A stretch of DNA of 64,000 nt from Thermoanaerobaculia bacterium (lineage in GTDB: Bacteria; Acidobacteriota; Thermoanaerobaculia; Multivoradales; J023), in the NCBI GenBank assembly GCA_030431255.1, contig JAUIJL010000020.1:124001-188000 (forward strand). Reading direction: 5' to 3'. The notes beneath the pieces are model-generated. The model saw nothing but the letters and a program-made list of their open reading frames with translations, was not told the origin of the DNA and ran no database searches. Below, piece after piece: positions 47,958 through 57,405 of this stretch (the stretch's first letter is position 1; the number at the start of each line of letters is the position of its first letter). A program made the position numbers and the translations under genes.

Positions 47958-49115
47958 ATGGCCCAAGAAAGGGATCAGACCTCGGAAGACGGCGCCGAAG
48001 ACGCTCAGCAAATCGCTGAGAAGCTCTCTCGCCTGCGGGATCAAATCGCCGAGGTCGACCGCTCTCTGATCGAGCTACTGCATCGCCGCATGGAGCTGGC
48101 CGAGGAAGTCGGCCGGGTTAAATTCGACTCCGGCCGACCGATTCTGGTGCCCGAGGTCCACGATCGGGTGCTGATCCGAGCCCGCCAGCACGCGGAAGCC
48201 TGCGGCGTGTCCGAGGACGTCATGGAGTCGATCTTCGACGCCGTCATGCGCGGCTCCGTGGAACGGCAGCATCGCCTCGGGGTCACCCTCAAGGCCACCG
48301 GCGGCAGTCGGGTGCTGATCATCGGCGGCGCCGGCAGCATGGGTCAGTGGTTGCAGAGCTTTGCCCAACGCCTGGGCCACGGGGTCGACATCGTCGATCC
48401 CTCCATGGCTTATCTGCCTCGGGCAGAGGGACGTTTCGGCTCCTTGGACGACCTCGAGCATCTCGACGACTACCAAGCCATCTGGGTTTCCGTGCCCCTG
48501 GGTCGCATGCCCGATGCTTTGACCCAAATCATCGATCGGCGTCCCAAGGGCTTGGTGATCGAAATCGCCTCGATCAAGGATCACCTACGGCCGGTCTTCG
48601 AGCATGCGGACGAGCTCGGCGTACGGGTCGCGTCCCTGCATCCGATGTTCGGTCCGTCAAAGTCGGTCTACGAGACCCTGACCTTCGTGCTCGCTTGCCG
48701 CAACGATCCCCAGGAAGAAAAAGTCGCCATCGAAACCTGGTTACGCCACCCCTACACCCACCTGGTGCCCGTGCAATTCGATCACCATGATCGACTCATG
48801 GGTTGGCTCTTGGGATTGGCCCACCTCTCCGGCATGCTCTTCGGCTGCGCCCTCACCCGCTCCGGCCTCGCGATCTCAGAGCTCGAGGCGTGCGCCTCCA
48901 CCACCTACAATCGCCAAGCGTCCACCGCGGCGTCGGTGCTCGAAGAAGACCCCGACCTCTACTACGACATTCAACAGCTCAATCCGCACCGGGGCGAGGT
49001 CTACAAAGCCGCCCGGGCGGCCCTCGACGAGCTCATCGACGCGGTCCAGGAAAACGACCGCGAAGAATTCCGTCACGTGCTCTCCGACGCCCGCCACCTC
49101 ATGGCCGACCGTTAG
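47958..49115 (+). CDS. tyrA: Bifunctional chorismate mutase / prephenate dehydrogenase
   Basis: 385 residues joining two steps of tyrosine synthesis. The chorismate mutase (AroQ type, about residues 15-100) shows LRDQIAEVDRSLIELLHRRMELAEEVGRVK. The prephenate dehydrogenase part has an NAD fold at VLIIGGAGSMGQWLQSFAQ, then ASIKDHL, ASLHPMFGPS (catalytic histidine region), VQFDHHDRLMGWLLGLAHLS and a dimerisation region. The fusion order matches the E. coli T-protein. Its last 17 bp overlap the 3' end of the convergent histidine kinase gene. Weak linkage to the amidase-actin pair (63-bp gap). Confidence 0.94.
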   Translation: MAQERDQTSEDGAEDAQQIAEKLSRLRDQIAEVDRSLIELLHRRMELAEEVGRVKFDSGRPILVPEVHDRVLIRARQHAEACGVSEDVMESIFDAVMRGSVERQHRLGVTLKATGGSRVLIIGGAGSMGQWLQSFAQRLGHGVDIVDPSMAYLPRAEGRFGSLDDLEHLDDYQAIWVSVPLGRMPDALTQIIDRRPKGLVIEIASIKDHLRPVFEHADELGVRVASLHPMFGPSKSVYETLTFVLACRNDPQEEKVAIETWLRHPYTHLVPVQFDHHDRLMGWLLGLAHLSGMLFGCALTRSGLAISELEACASTTYNRQASTAASVLEEDPDLYYDIQQLNPHRGEVYKAARAALDELIDAVQENDREEFRHVLSDARHLMADR

Positions 49116-51021
49116 TAGTGCTGATCGCATCTCCCGCTTGACTCAGCTCGGTGAGGGCACGCTGCAATCTTTCCAGGGACAGAGGTTTCACCAACACCGA
49201 ATCCATGCCCGCTTGACGGCATTGTTCCTCATCCTCTTTGCGCGCATGGGCAGTCAACGCGAGGATCGCGACTCGACCTTCGCCAGTCTCCTCCTCGTGG
49301 CGGATCTGCCGTGCCGCTTCGAAGCCGTCGAGCACCGGCATCGAGCAATCCATCAGCACCAAGTCCGGACTGTAGGCTCGCCACTCCTTCACGCCTTGGG
49401 CGCCGTTATCCGCCAGGCGGAAGTCACAGCCCAAGACCTCCAACATGGAAGACAGCACCGCTTGGTTGACCGGATTGTCCTCCACCACCAGAACTTTCAA
49501 ACCCCGAAAGGTGGACAGGCCGGACGTCCGAGCCTCATCGAGCGACAGGGCCGGCTCGATTGGAGCCTTCCCAGCTGCCGGCGGCAGGGCGACCTCGAAG
49601 CGCGCTTGGGTGCCCCGACCCACCTCGCTCTCCAGGCTCAGCTCGCCGCCCATCGCCTCCGCCAATTGCCGACAAATGGCTAGACCCAACCCGGAGCCTG
49701 AAACCCGAGCGCTATCCACCACCAGACGGGCAAAGGGTTGGAAAAGATTCTCGATCTCACCGGGTGGAATCCCCCTTCCGGTGTCGCGGACCCAAAAAAC
49801 CACCGCTTGGCCGTCTCCGGGAGACACCTCCAACACGACCCTCCCTTGCATCGTGAATTTGAGCGCATTCGACACCAGGTTGACCAAGACCTGCCGGATG
49901 CGATCCTGGTCCCCCAGACGCCAAAGAACCAGGGAGGGATCCAATCGGACTTCCAGGTCCAACCTGCCCGGATCCGTCCGGACTTGGGTAATCTCGGCGA
50001 CCTCGTGCACCAACCGCTCCAAGCTCAACGGCTCGTGGCTCAGCTCGAGATTCCCCGACTCGATGGTGGATAGATCGAGGATATCGTCCACCAGACGCAG
50101 CAAAGACCGCACCGCGATCTGAATGCCCTCCAATCGCTCGCCGTAGCGCGGACCGGCGCCTTCCACCCGCAACAGGTCCGAATGCCCGACAATCGCATGC
50201 AACGGCGTCCGGATCTCGTGACTGAGATTCGCCATAAACCGGGTCTTCAGATGATCCGCGCGCTCAGCTTCTCGGCGCGCGGCTTGCGCTTCTTCCAACG
50301 AAACGGTGGTCTCGTCCAAGCGGGCGACCATTTCTTCCACCGCCCCCGCCAGGCGGCTCAGCTCCGCCAGAGACGACTTGCGCACCGAAGGCGGCACAGG
50401 CGTGCGCAGCTCCATAGACCCCACGTCCTGCACCCAAGTCACCAATCGATCAAAGGGCCGAGCCGCGCGACGAGCGAGAAAAAACCCGATCCAACAGCCC
50501 ACGAAGGTGACCCACAAGGCCGTTCGCAGGGCGGCCCATCTCAAACGGCTGAGGTCGAGACTCAGCTCCGCGGTGGAAAACTCAAAAGTCGCCACCCCGT
50601 GGGCCACACCGGTGGCATCGACGATCGGGCCGATGAGCAGCCAAGACTCGCCCCTCGTATCCACATGCCATTGCCCGTCCAGACGGACCTGCTCAATCGT
50701 CGCCGCGAGCTCGGGCGGAGGAGTCTCCGAGTCCTGCCAGAACACCGCCCCTTCTCGGTCGACCACATAGCTCTTCACCAGGGACGGATCGGATTCGTAG
50801 AGCAAGTCCAAGTGGCGTTTCACGCCGAAAGCGTCCAATCGATAGACCGGATCCAAGAGCTGTAGGACCGCCTCCCGAGCCGCGGCCTCATAGCGGCTCT
50901 CGTAGGCCTTGCGAAGACTCTGGCTCGAAAGACCGTACATGGCTCCGCCCACCGCGAAGCTGACCCCGCAGGCCAGGGCCACGGAGTAGACTAACGTGAC
51001 GGCTCTCAAGCTGATCTTCAT
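49099..51021 (-). CDS. Hybrid histidine kinase with receiver domain
   Basis: 640-residue membrane sensor. TM1 at about 8-30, an extracytoplasmic region (31-163), TM2 at about 164-183 (ALRTALWVTFVGCWIGFFLA), a HAMP-like linker, then HisKA with the phospho-accepting His268 in NLSHEIRTPLHAIVGH. The ATPase domain has VLVNLVSNALKFTM (N box), DTGRGIPPGE (G1) and GSGLGLAI (G2). A receiver domain (505-640) has VLVVEDN, phosphoacceptor Asp558 in LMDCSMP and VLVKPL. Its start overlaps the stop of the PhnD-like gene (ATGA), so the binding protein is probably its sensory partner. No output regulator lies nearby. Confidence 0.93.
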   Translation of the reverse strand: MKISLRAVTLVYSVALACGVSFAVGGAMYGLSSQSLRKAYESRYEAAAREAVLQLLDPVYRLDAFGVKRHLDLLYESDPSLVKSYVVDREGAVFWQDSETPPPELAATIEQVRLDGQWHVDTRGESWLLIGPIVDATGVAHGVATFEFSTAELSLDLSRLRWAALRTALWVTFVGCWIGFFLARRAARPFDRLVTWVQDVGSMELRTPVPPSVRKSSLAELSRLAGAVEEMVARLDETTVSLEEAQAARREAERADHLKTRFMANLSHEIRTPLHAIVGHSDLLRVEGAGPRYGERLEGIQIAVRSLLRLVDDILDLSTIESGNLELSHEPLSLERLVHEVAEITQVRTDPGRLDLEVRLDPSLVLWRLGDQDRIRQVLVNLVSNALKFTMQGRVVLEVSPGDGQAVVFWVRDTGRGIPPGEIENLFQPFARLVVDSARVSGSGLGLAICRQLAEAMGGELSLESEVGRGTQARFEVALPPAAGKAPIEPALSLDEARTSGLSTFRGLKVLVVEDNPVNQAVLSSMLEVLGCDFRLADNGAQGVKEWRAYSPDLVLMDCSMPVLDGFEAARQIRHEEETGEGRVAILALTAHARKEDEEQCRQAGMDSVLVKPLSLERLQRALTELSQAGDAISTTNGRP

Positions 51022-52016
51022 GGTGCTTCGGCTGGAGAGCTGCTCTCCATGTCTCGCACCATGGCGTCGATTTGTACCACCAGCTCTTGCAGCGGCTCCA
51101 CGCGCTCAAGGAATCGTGGAGGGATCTCGTCGAATCGATCCGTGGCGGAAAAAGCCTCCAACGCTTCGCGTCCGACCGGATCCTCATTCGCCGAAAGCAG
51201 CAACTCTACGACCTTGCGCTCGACTTCCGGATCGAGGTCGGAGCGGACAGCCAGGAGGCCCCGAGGGACTGCCTCGGTGGTGGCGAGAACACGCAGCTGG
51301 TCCTTGTCCTGGCCGGAGAAGCGGTTGAAGTTCCACTCGTTCATCACCCCCGCCGCCACCTTTCCGGCAAGCACCCAATGCATGGTGGTCGAGTCACCAC
51401 CGGAAAAAACCCATGCCGGTCGATCCTCAGGCACTCCAACCCCCACCTCTTCGATGAATACCCCCTCAATCCCCTCATCGAGCAGCAGCCCCATCGGCAG
51501 AAAAAACGACGAGGCGGAATAGCGATCCTCAAACGCCAGAATTCGACCGGAGAGGTCCGACCAATCCCGAATCCCCGAGTCGTCGCGGACAAAAAATACC
51601 GATTGATAGGTAGGAGATCCGAACTTCCATCGACGCAAGATGGGTCGACAACCGCTCAGCGCCCTCGCCAGCAGCACGGGATGGGGCGAATCGACAAAAA
51701 AATCCGCTTCCCCTTCCTTGAGCCAAGACGCCACCTCCGGCACCGTGGCCGCCACCTTGACCGCCAGACGAAGCTCGTCGGCAGCCAACCGCTCATTCAT
51801 CCAGTGGCTGAAAAGCGTCAGCTCCTCAAGGGCCGACGCCGGATACGACGCGACGATCGCCAGCACCAGCTGGTCACCCGAAGCCGCGGCTGACGGCTCG
51901 GCGTCGCCGGCAGCTCGCTCGGTCACCGGTCCTGGTCCACCGCATCCGAGCCCGACCCACAAAACCAAAGCCAAACAGCCGGCTCTTCGAATCCACTCAG
52001 AAGATCTACGGTCCAT
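51018..52016 (-). CDS. PhnD-like periplasmic binding lipoprotein
   Basis: 332 residues from the ATG at 52016 (GAGGA site; the frame is open further upstream without protein-like sequence). Signal peptide with lipobox (CLALVLWVGLGC). The mature part is of the PhnD / phosphate-phosphonate binding type: LVLAIVASYPASALEELTLFSHWMN, VPEVASWLKEGEADFFVDSPHPVLLA, KFGSPTYQSVFFVRDDSGI, LSGRILAFEDRYSASSFFLPM and VAAGVMNEWNFNRF. No ABC permease or ATPase lies nearby; instead a hybrid histidine kinase is translationally coupled. It therefore probably acts as an input receptor, not a transport component. Ligand unknown. Confidence 0.88.
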   Translation of the reverse strand: MDRRSSEWIRRAGCLALVLWVGLGCGGPGPVTERAAGDAEPSAAASGDQLVLAIVASYPASALEELTLFSHWMNERLAADELRLAVKVAATVPEVASWLKEGEADFFVDSPHPVLLARALSGCRPILRRWKFGSPTYQSVFFVRDDSGIRDWSDLSGRILAFEDRYSASSFFLPMGLLLDEGIEGVFIEEVGVGVPEDRPAWVFSGGDSTTMHWVLAGKVAAGVMNEWNFNRFSGQDKDQLRVLATTEAVPRGLLAVRSDLDPEVERKVVELLLSANEDPVGREALEAFSATDRFDEIPPRFLERVEPLQELVVQIDAMVRDMESSSPAEAP

Positions 52017-52365
52017 TGCCGTCCTCACGACCCGATGATCATCAACCGTTCCATCGCTGAAACCTTGACGGTGCCGGCTCGGGATCGCCGCCCGAAACCC
52101 CAAACATCCCAAAACACAATGCATCCCTATTTTCATTCTACAAGCTGCTACCAAACCCTGCCCGAATTCAAGACTCCTACAAACAAACAGACCCATGACC
52201 GGTGGCCAATCTTGACGACCGAGCTTGTGCTCTCTTCTCAGCTTGCCCCAAATAGATGGAAACGGTCGAAGCCCCACTCGACAAAATACCTGGGATTCAC
52301 GGGCCAAATCATCAAGTTGTCTCCGGCAGCTTGTAGCCCTGGTCCCGTTGATAAGCTTTTGCTCC
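52017..52365. other. Divergent intergenic region
   Basis: About 350 bp between the PhnD-like gene and the small plus-strand gene, no supported gene. It should contain both promoters; no good hexamer pair stands out. It is more A/T-rich than the coding DNA around it. Confidence 0.5.
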
Positions 52366-52788
52366 ATGGTCGAGCACAACGAAACCAAGAACGCATCCCT
52401 AACCGTCGACGTATCCCAATGGCCACTGGTAGTGCTGACGACCAACGGCTCTCCCACCGAATCGGAGCTCGAGCAGCATCTCCTCGAAATTGAAAACGAG
52501 GTATTGGGCCGTGGACAAGGTTTCGTGCAGATCATCGATCAACGCCGAGCAGACTCCCTCAACGCCCTTCAACGATCGATCATCGCCGAGCACCAAGAGC
52601 GGATGGATGAGGCCTACACCAGACTCTGCCGAGGTGAGGCTTACGTCACCGACGCGAAGATGAAGGGGGTCATGATCGCCGTGTTCTGGCAGGCCAAACC
52701 GGCCTATCCCTATCGTTTTTTCGACCGCTTCGATGAGGCCCAAGCCTGGGCGAGCCGACTGCTCGACAGTGATCCGCGACGCCCCTGA
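52366..52788 (+). CDS. Hypothetical protein, 140 residues (STAS-like layout)
   Basis: Not recognised with certainty. From the ATG at 52366 (MVEHNETKN) the protein starts with a strand-rich segment (WPLVVLTTNGSPTESELEQHLLEIENEVL), then FVQIIDQRRADSLNALQRSIIAEHQERMDE, AYVTDAKMKGVMIAVFW and FFDRFDEAQAWASRLL. The alternation of strands and helices and the end (RFFDRFDEAQAWAS) resemble SpoIIAA/STAS-like single-domain proteins of unknown function; this is inference. No signal peptide. The frame is open upstream to 52225 without protein-like features. It converges on the large cytochrome gene and is divergent from the PhnD-kinase operon. Confidence 0.65.
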   Translation: MVEHNETKNASLTVDVSQWPLVVLTTNGSPTESELEQHLLEIENEVLGRGQGFVQIIDQRRADSLNALQRSIIAEHQERMDEAYTRLCRGEAYVTDAKMKGVMIAVFWQAKPAYPYRFFDRFDEAQAWASRLLDSDPRRP

Positions 52789-52870
52789 CTCCCCAACCCC
52801 CGCGATTCGCCCCCCATGCGCCCAAGCTGAGCGATCATGGGTAGAGCCCTAGAGTCGGCACCTCTTTACA

Positions 52871-55800
52871 TCAGGGCACATTCGACGACCACACCGAGAT
52901 GTCACCGGACTCGAAGCCATCGGCAAAGAGCACCGTGTCCGGATTGTTTTCCGGCGTGGCGTCGAGCTGGCGCAGGAAAGCCACGAGCGCCGCTTGATCC
53001 GCCGCGGACAGCGAGCCGACCTGCAGATGGGGTGAGGCGGCGGCGACTTCCGCGGAGGTGGCGACCACGATGTCGTCGATCGCGATGTTGGGCCAATTGC
53101 GGGTGGAGATGATCTCCACCGTGTTCGTGGCCCCGGCGGTCCAGCTCACCCCCTCGATCCTCAGAGCATGCCAATTCACGTGTCGCCACTGAGGATTGTT
53201 GCCCGCGTCGGGCACGGCCACATGTTGGGTGACGCCGTTGATGCGAACATCAAAGTCCGTGGCGCCGCTGTTGCTGTAGCGGATTTCCAAAGCTCCCACG
53301 CCCCCGGCACCGCCATCGATACCGCTGAGGGTCAAGGTGGCTCCGATTTGGGTACCGATCTCGACAAAGGCCAGGCCGTGTACCGACGAATCTTGGTTGA
53401 GATCGATGTATTGATCCGAAATCGACGCGCCTCCGGATACCGAGCCCGATTCCGCTTCGACATTCAATCCGCCGGTGACCCGGAAGACGTCTTCCAAGGT
53501 CTCCGCCGAGCCGTTGTGAAAATGGGGAGCGGTATTCCAAGCCCCGAGCAAAGTCGGGGTGTCGATACCCGTCAAACCGGCTCCGAGACGGGCTCCGGAG
53601 CTGGTCCGCAAGGTGCCCACATCGTGCAAATTCGCTGTGCCCAAAGTCGAATCGGTCATGGAGTCTCCGGCATGGCAGCTATTGCACGAGAGCTGGGCGA
53701 AGAGCTGACGCCCGTCCTGCCCTTGCGCGGTCATCGAGCCGTCGGCCTCACGGAACGGGCTTTTGGGCAGGGATTGCCGACCGAGAGACGTCACATACGC
53801 GGCCAGGGCGTCGAGATCCGCCGACAGGCCTGCCTTGGGCGCACCCAAGGTGTCGGAGGTGGCGGCGAAATCCACGTCGGACATGAACCCCGAGCCGCCG
53901 AAACCACCCCGGATATCGTTCTCGAAATCCTGAATCTCATCGAAATTCGCCGTCCAATGCACATTGCCTTGGCCCATGCCCGCGCGACCCCGCAACGTCG
54001 TGGTGTTGCGTAGCCCTTCCCCACGACCGGTGAAATCCCAAGTGCGTCCGTCGTGGGCTCCATCCACATGGCACGTGGCGCAGGACAAATAACCCTCCGC
54101 CGACATGCGCGGATCCCCCGCGTGGTAAAAGATCTGCTTGCCCAGCAGCACCGTGGGATCGAGGCTCTCCGAGGCCGCTGTCGACACCTCGGTCGACGCC
54201 AAGTTTTTGGCGCCGGTGAGGAAGAGCGCCTCGGTTTCGAGGGCGGTCACGCTGCGGCCCATGAAGTTGTGGACGAAGGTCCGGCGGGTCGTCGGATCAC
54301 CACAGAGCCCTTGGGGCGCGCCGCCCGCGCCCACGCGGGTGACGAAACCGCCGAGCCCGTTGGCCTCCGCCACCGCCAGGGCATCGAAGACCACCACCTC
54401 ATTGTTGCCTTGTAGGGTGGCGAAGAAATAATCCCCCAGGGGCGAAAACGCGATCGAGGTCACGGAATCGCTGTTGTCGAGGTCCAAGCTCTCCACCACC
54501 TCACCGGTGGTTAAATCGATGCGGGTCAGGATGTTGCGCACCGTGTTGTCGGTGTCGAGATCCTCGTGAAAATACAGACCGCGGTCCGTATTGGCCTTGG
54601 TCGACGCCACCCACACGCTTTGACCGTCCGGCGAGATCGCCAGCCCCGCCAGGTAGTTGGCGACCCCACGCCCCTCGGCGGTGCCGTCGCGATGGTCGTC
54701 GCCACCGAATTTGCGAATGCGTAAGGTGCGATTGAGGGTCCAAGATCCGGCGTCTACCTCCCACACCTGCCCCTGGGTACGGGTGGAGATGAACCGGCTG
54801 ACCAGCACCCGGCTGCCGTCCGACGACACCGCCACCGCCTTGGGCGTCGGTCCGAGCTCCAGCTCGCCCGTGAGACCCCTGGTAGTGGTGTCGTAGCGCC
54901 ACAGCTCCCCCCGCCCTTCCAACGCCACGTAAGCGGTCGAGCCGTCGGGGGATACCGCCAAGCCGGCCGGAGCGCTGCCCCAGCCCAAGTCGAGCTCGGT
55001 GACCGGCGCGCCGGCGGCGGTCAACACGGCGATGGCGTCACCGTCCCGACAGGTCACCCACAGCTCGTCCGAGCCGGTGAGCGCCACGCTGCGTGGATCG
55101 TCGCAGACGGGCACCTCGAAGAGCACCGCCAGGGAGTCCGCATGCAGGGCCGTCAGGGTATTTTGGTCCGGATTGACCCGATACACCCGCCTGCCGGCAT
55201 CGTCACACCAAACCGGGGTCGAGCGGGCCGGCCTCGGACCCACGGGCGGGGTGAGCACCGTCACCGTGGTGGTTTCCGACGCCACGGAGCCGGCCGTGTC
55301 TCGTGCTTGCACCGTCGCTTTGTAGTGTCCGGGATCGGCGTAGGCATGGACCATCGAGGTGGAGCTCGACCACGGGGTCTTGGGGGAGCCGTCACCGGCA
55401 TCGAAGCGATATTCCAAGGTCTCGAGATCCGGATCCGTGGCCGACACCGTGAGGGTCACGGAGCCACCGGGAGCCACCGGATAAGCCGAAGCGCTCAGGC
55501 TCTGGATCTCCGGCGGCAGATTGCCGCCCACCGCCGAGCCGGTAGAAAAGGTGAAGGAATAACCCACCATGCCGTTGCCGGCCGCGTCTTGAATGCCGCC
55601 CTCGGGGAAGATCACCTCGTAGGTGGTGTCGGCGGCCAGCGGGGCACCAGGGGTGAAGGTCAACACATCGTCGAAGGAGTAAATCAGCTCGCCGGAAATG
55701 GGCGAGCCACCCAACGGACGCACGATGAACGACACGCCGTTGACGATGGTGAAGGTCTCCAAGGTCTCGTGGATCAACACGCTGATCGGCGCGCCCACGG

Positions 55801-57112
55801 GGTAGTGGGTGCGACCGGCCTGGGGAATGTGGAATCCCACCGAAGGCCCGCGCAGATCGGGATCCGCTTGATGGGCCCAAATGGCCATGCCCTCGTTGGG
55901 CCCGATGCCGCCGGTCACCAAGAGATTTCCGATAGGCAACAGAAATTGGCTGGTGTTGATGCCCGTCTCGCCGTCACTGGGTCGCACGGTGTTGGCGCCG
56001 TCCAAATCGAGCACGCTTTGGAAGGTACGCATATCCACCTTGTGGCTACCCATGAAGGCATATTCGTCTTGGAATTGGATGTACATAGACTCATCGCCCG
56101 GCAATGGCGTGTCGGCGATGAATTGCAGGTCCGTGGGATCCGTGGCGTCGACCGCCCGCATGCCGTTGCCGCCGGTGCGATAAGGGAAGACCACGTAGAG
56201 CTTGCCGTCGCCGCCCCAAAGCTCGGGCCAATACCCCCCCGCGCCGCCGGTGGTCAGCACATCCAAGAGCACCGGATTGGTGGGATCCGAGACATCGTAA
56301 GTGGCGACGCCGGTGCGGCTTTGGTCGGACGCGAAGATCAGAAGATCTCCTAGCAAGAACGGATGGCCGACTACCCCGGTGAGTCCGAGGTGATCCCACT
56401 CCGATTGCATCACCCAATCCTTTTGAATGTTGGCCAGGCCGCCGATTTCACCGTAGCTCCAATAGGTTTGGTCAATGAACCACGGGGCGAATAAACACCC
56501 TCGGGTGCCGGCGCACATCAGATCGGGGAATTCCACCCGCGCGGTGACGTCGTCCGCAACCCGTTGAAAAGACCACGGTGCCTCGGGCGGCCAATTGGAG
56601 CCGAGAATCAAATACTCACCGCTCTTGAAATAGCCGTGGGCGTTGATCGGCTGGGGAGTGATGCCCAAGACCTCTACCACCTGGGGATCCGTGGGGTCGG
56701 CGAGGTCCCACGTGCGCACCAGGAAGTCCGCTCCGGGCTGGCTCGACGGCTGCTCGGGCACGGTGTAGAGCAGGCCGTTGTGGTACGCGAGAATCGCCGT
56801 CCGGCCTTGGCCGGGGGCATTGATCCCGCTGAGGATGGCTCCCGCGGTCTGCGCCACGTTGGGAAAACCCGGCGTCACCGTGGGCACGCCGCCTTTGGTT
56901 ACTTTCGGAACCTCCGGGCGATCGGCCTCGGCCTCTGCGCGCTCTTCTACGGCAACCGCCGTGTCGGTCTCGGCGGTATGGGCGAATAGGGTCGGGCAGA
57001 GCCAACACACCCACATCGCAAAGAGAACCCCGATCCACCGACGGGTCGATGGGAACCGCGGGTTGGAACAGACGTCGAGCGGGGACCAGGTGGGGGGATC
57101 GAGTGGGGGCAT
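52871..57112 (-). CDS. Secreted multidomain di-heme cytochrome c with propellers and GFESGD tail
   Basis: 1413 residues from the ATG at 57112 (GAGGAG six bases upstream). Signal peptide (WIGVLFAMWVCWLCPTLFAHT). Approximate order: LVIVD-like propeller (70-417: DVSDPTNPVLLDVL), Ig-like SbsA-type (427-524), PKD-like (537-617: YRFDAGDGS), YVTN-type propeller (627-954: GLAVSPDGSTAYVAL), then two c-type heme sites, SCATCH (near 1010) and SCNSCH (near 1144), as in the cytochrome c peroxidase/MauG-like family. Between HFHNGSAETLEDV and the closing helix LSAADQAALVAFLRQLD sits a beta-sandwich of about 125 residues (IRYSNSGATDFDVRING), apparently inserted. The end, LFADGFESGDISVWS, is a C-terminal motif seen in other exported proteins. 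Probably an extracellular or periplasmic redox protein. Confidence 0.82.
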   Translation of the reverse strand: MPPLDPPTWSPLDVCSNPRFPSTRRWIGVLFAMWVCWLCPTLFAHTAETDTAVAVEERAEAEADRPEVPKVTKGGVPTVTPGFPNVAQTAGAILSGINAPGQGRTAILAYHNGLLYTVPEQPSSQPGADFLVRTWDLADPTDPQVVEVLGITPQPINAHGYFKSGEYLILGSNWPPEAPWSFQRVADDVTARVEFPDLMCAGTRGCLFAPWFIDQTYWSYGEIGGLANIQKDWVMQSEWDHLGLTGVVGHPFLLGDLLIFASDQSRTGVATYDVSDPTNPVLLDVLTTGGAGGYWPELWGGDGKLYVVFPYRTGGNGMRAVDATDPTDLQFIADTPLPGDESMYIQFQDEYAFMGSHKVDMRTFQSVLDLDGANTVRPSDGETGINTSQFLLPIGNLLVTGGIGPNEGMAIWAHQADPDLRGPSVGFHIPQAGRTHYPVGAPISVLIHETLETFTIVNGVSFIVRPLGGSPISGELIYSFDDVLTFTPGAPLAADTTYEVIFPEGGIQDAAGNGMVGYSFTFSTGSAVGGNLPPEIQSLSASAYPVAPGGSVTLTVSATDPDLETLEYRFDAGDGSPKTPWSSSTSMVHAYADPGHYKATVQARDTAGSVASETTTVTVLTPPVGPRPARSTPVWCDDAGRRVYRVNPDQNTLTALHADSLAVLFEVPVCDDPRSVALTGSDELWVTCRDGDAIAVLTAAGAPVTELDLGWGSAPAGLAVSPDGSTAYVALEGRGELWRYDTTTRGLTGELELGPTPKAVAVSSDGSRVLVSRFISTRTQGQVWEVDAGSWTLNRTLRIRKFGGDDHRDGTAEGRGVANYLAGLAISPDGQSVWVASTKANTDRGLYFHEDLDTDNTVRNILTRIDLTTGEVVESLDLDNSDSVTSIAFSPLGDYFFATLQGNNEVVVFDALAVAEANGLGGFVTRVGAGGAPQGLCGDPTTRRTFVHNFMGRSVTALETEALFLTGAKNLASTEVSTAASESLDPTVLLGKQIFYHAGDPRMSAEGYLSCATCHVDGAHDGRTWDFTGRGEGLRNTTTLRGRAGMGQGNVHWTANFDEIQDFENDIRGGFGGSGFMSDVDFAATSDTLGAPKAGLSADLDALAAYVTSLGRQSLPKSPFREADGSMTAQGQDGRQLFAQLSCNSCHAGDSMTDSTLGTANLHDVGTLRTSSGARLGAGLTGIDTPTLLGAWNTAPHFHNGSAETLEDVFRVTGGLNVEAESGSVSGGASISDQYIDLNQDSSVHGLAFVEIGTQIGATLTLSGIDGGAGGVGALEIRYSNSGATDFDVRINGVTQHVAVPDAGNNPQWRHVNWHALRIEGVSWTAGATNTVEIISTRNWPNIAIDDIVVATSAEVAAASPHLQVGSLSAADQAALVAFLRQLDATPENNPDTVLFADGFESGDISVWSSNVP

Positions 57113-57405
57113 GAAATACTCCTCAAGGGCTCGGGGTCGGCGCGGCCTTGCCACGCGCGGTGGGAGCCGAACGAGCTGTGACGGGCTCGTGAAAGCTCGG
57201 GATGGTTCTCGGAATCACACGGATCATCAGCAGTAAGCTCTTTCTCTAAGAGCAAGCTCTGTGCCGGATGGCTTGCTTGGATGAACGACCGAGCCACCCT
57301 GCTTCTACCGTGCTCTACCGTGTTCTTCTTATCCCCGGTCCTGTTGGAGGTACGTTTTCTGTCGGCATACGCGGCACACACTGACATTTATCGACACTTT
57401 GCTAT

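Noticed and set aside
55142-56353. Plus-strand open frame of 403 codons
   Set aside because: Antisense to the propeller region of the large cytochrome gene; composition typical of reversed frames.
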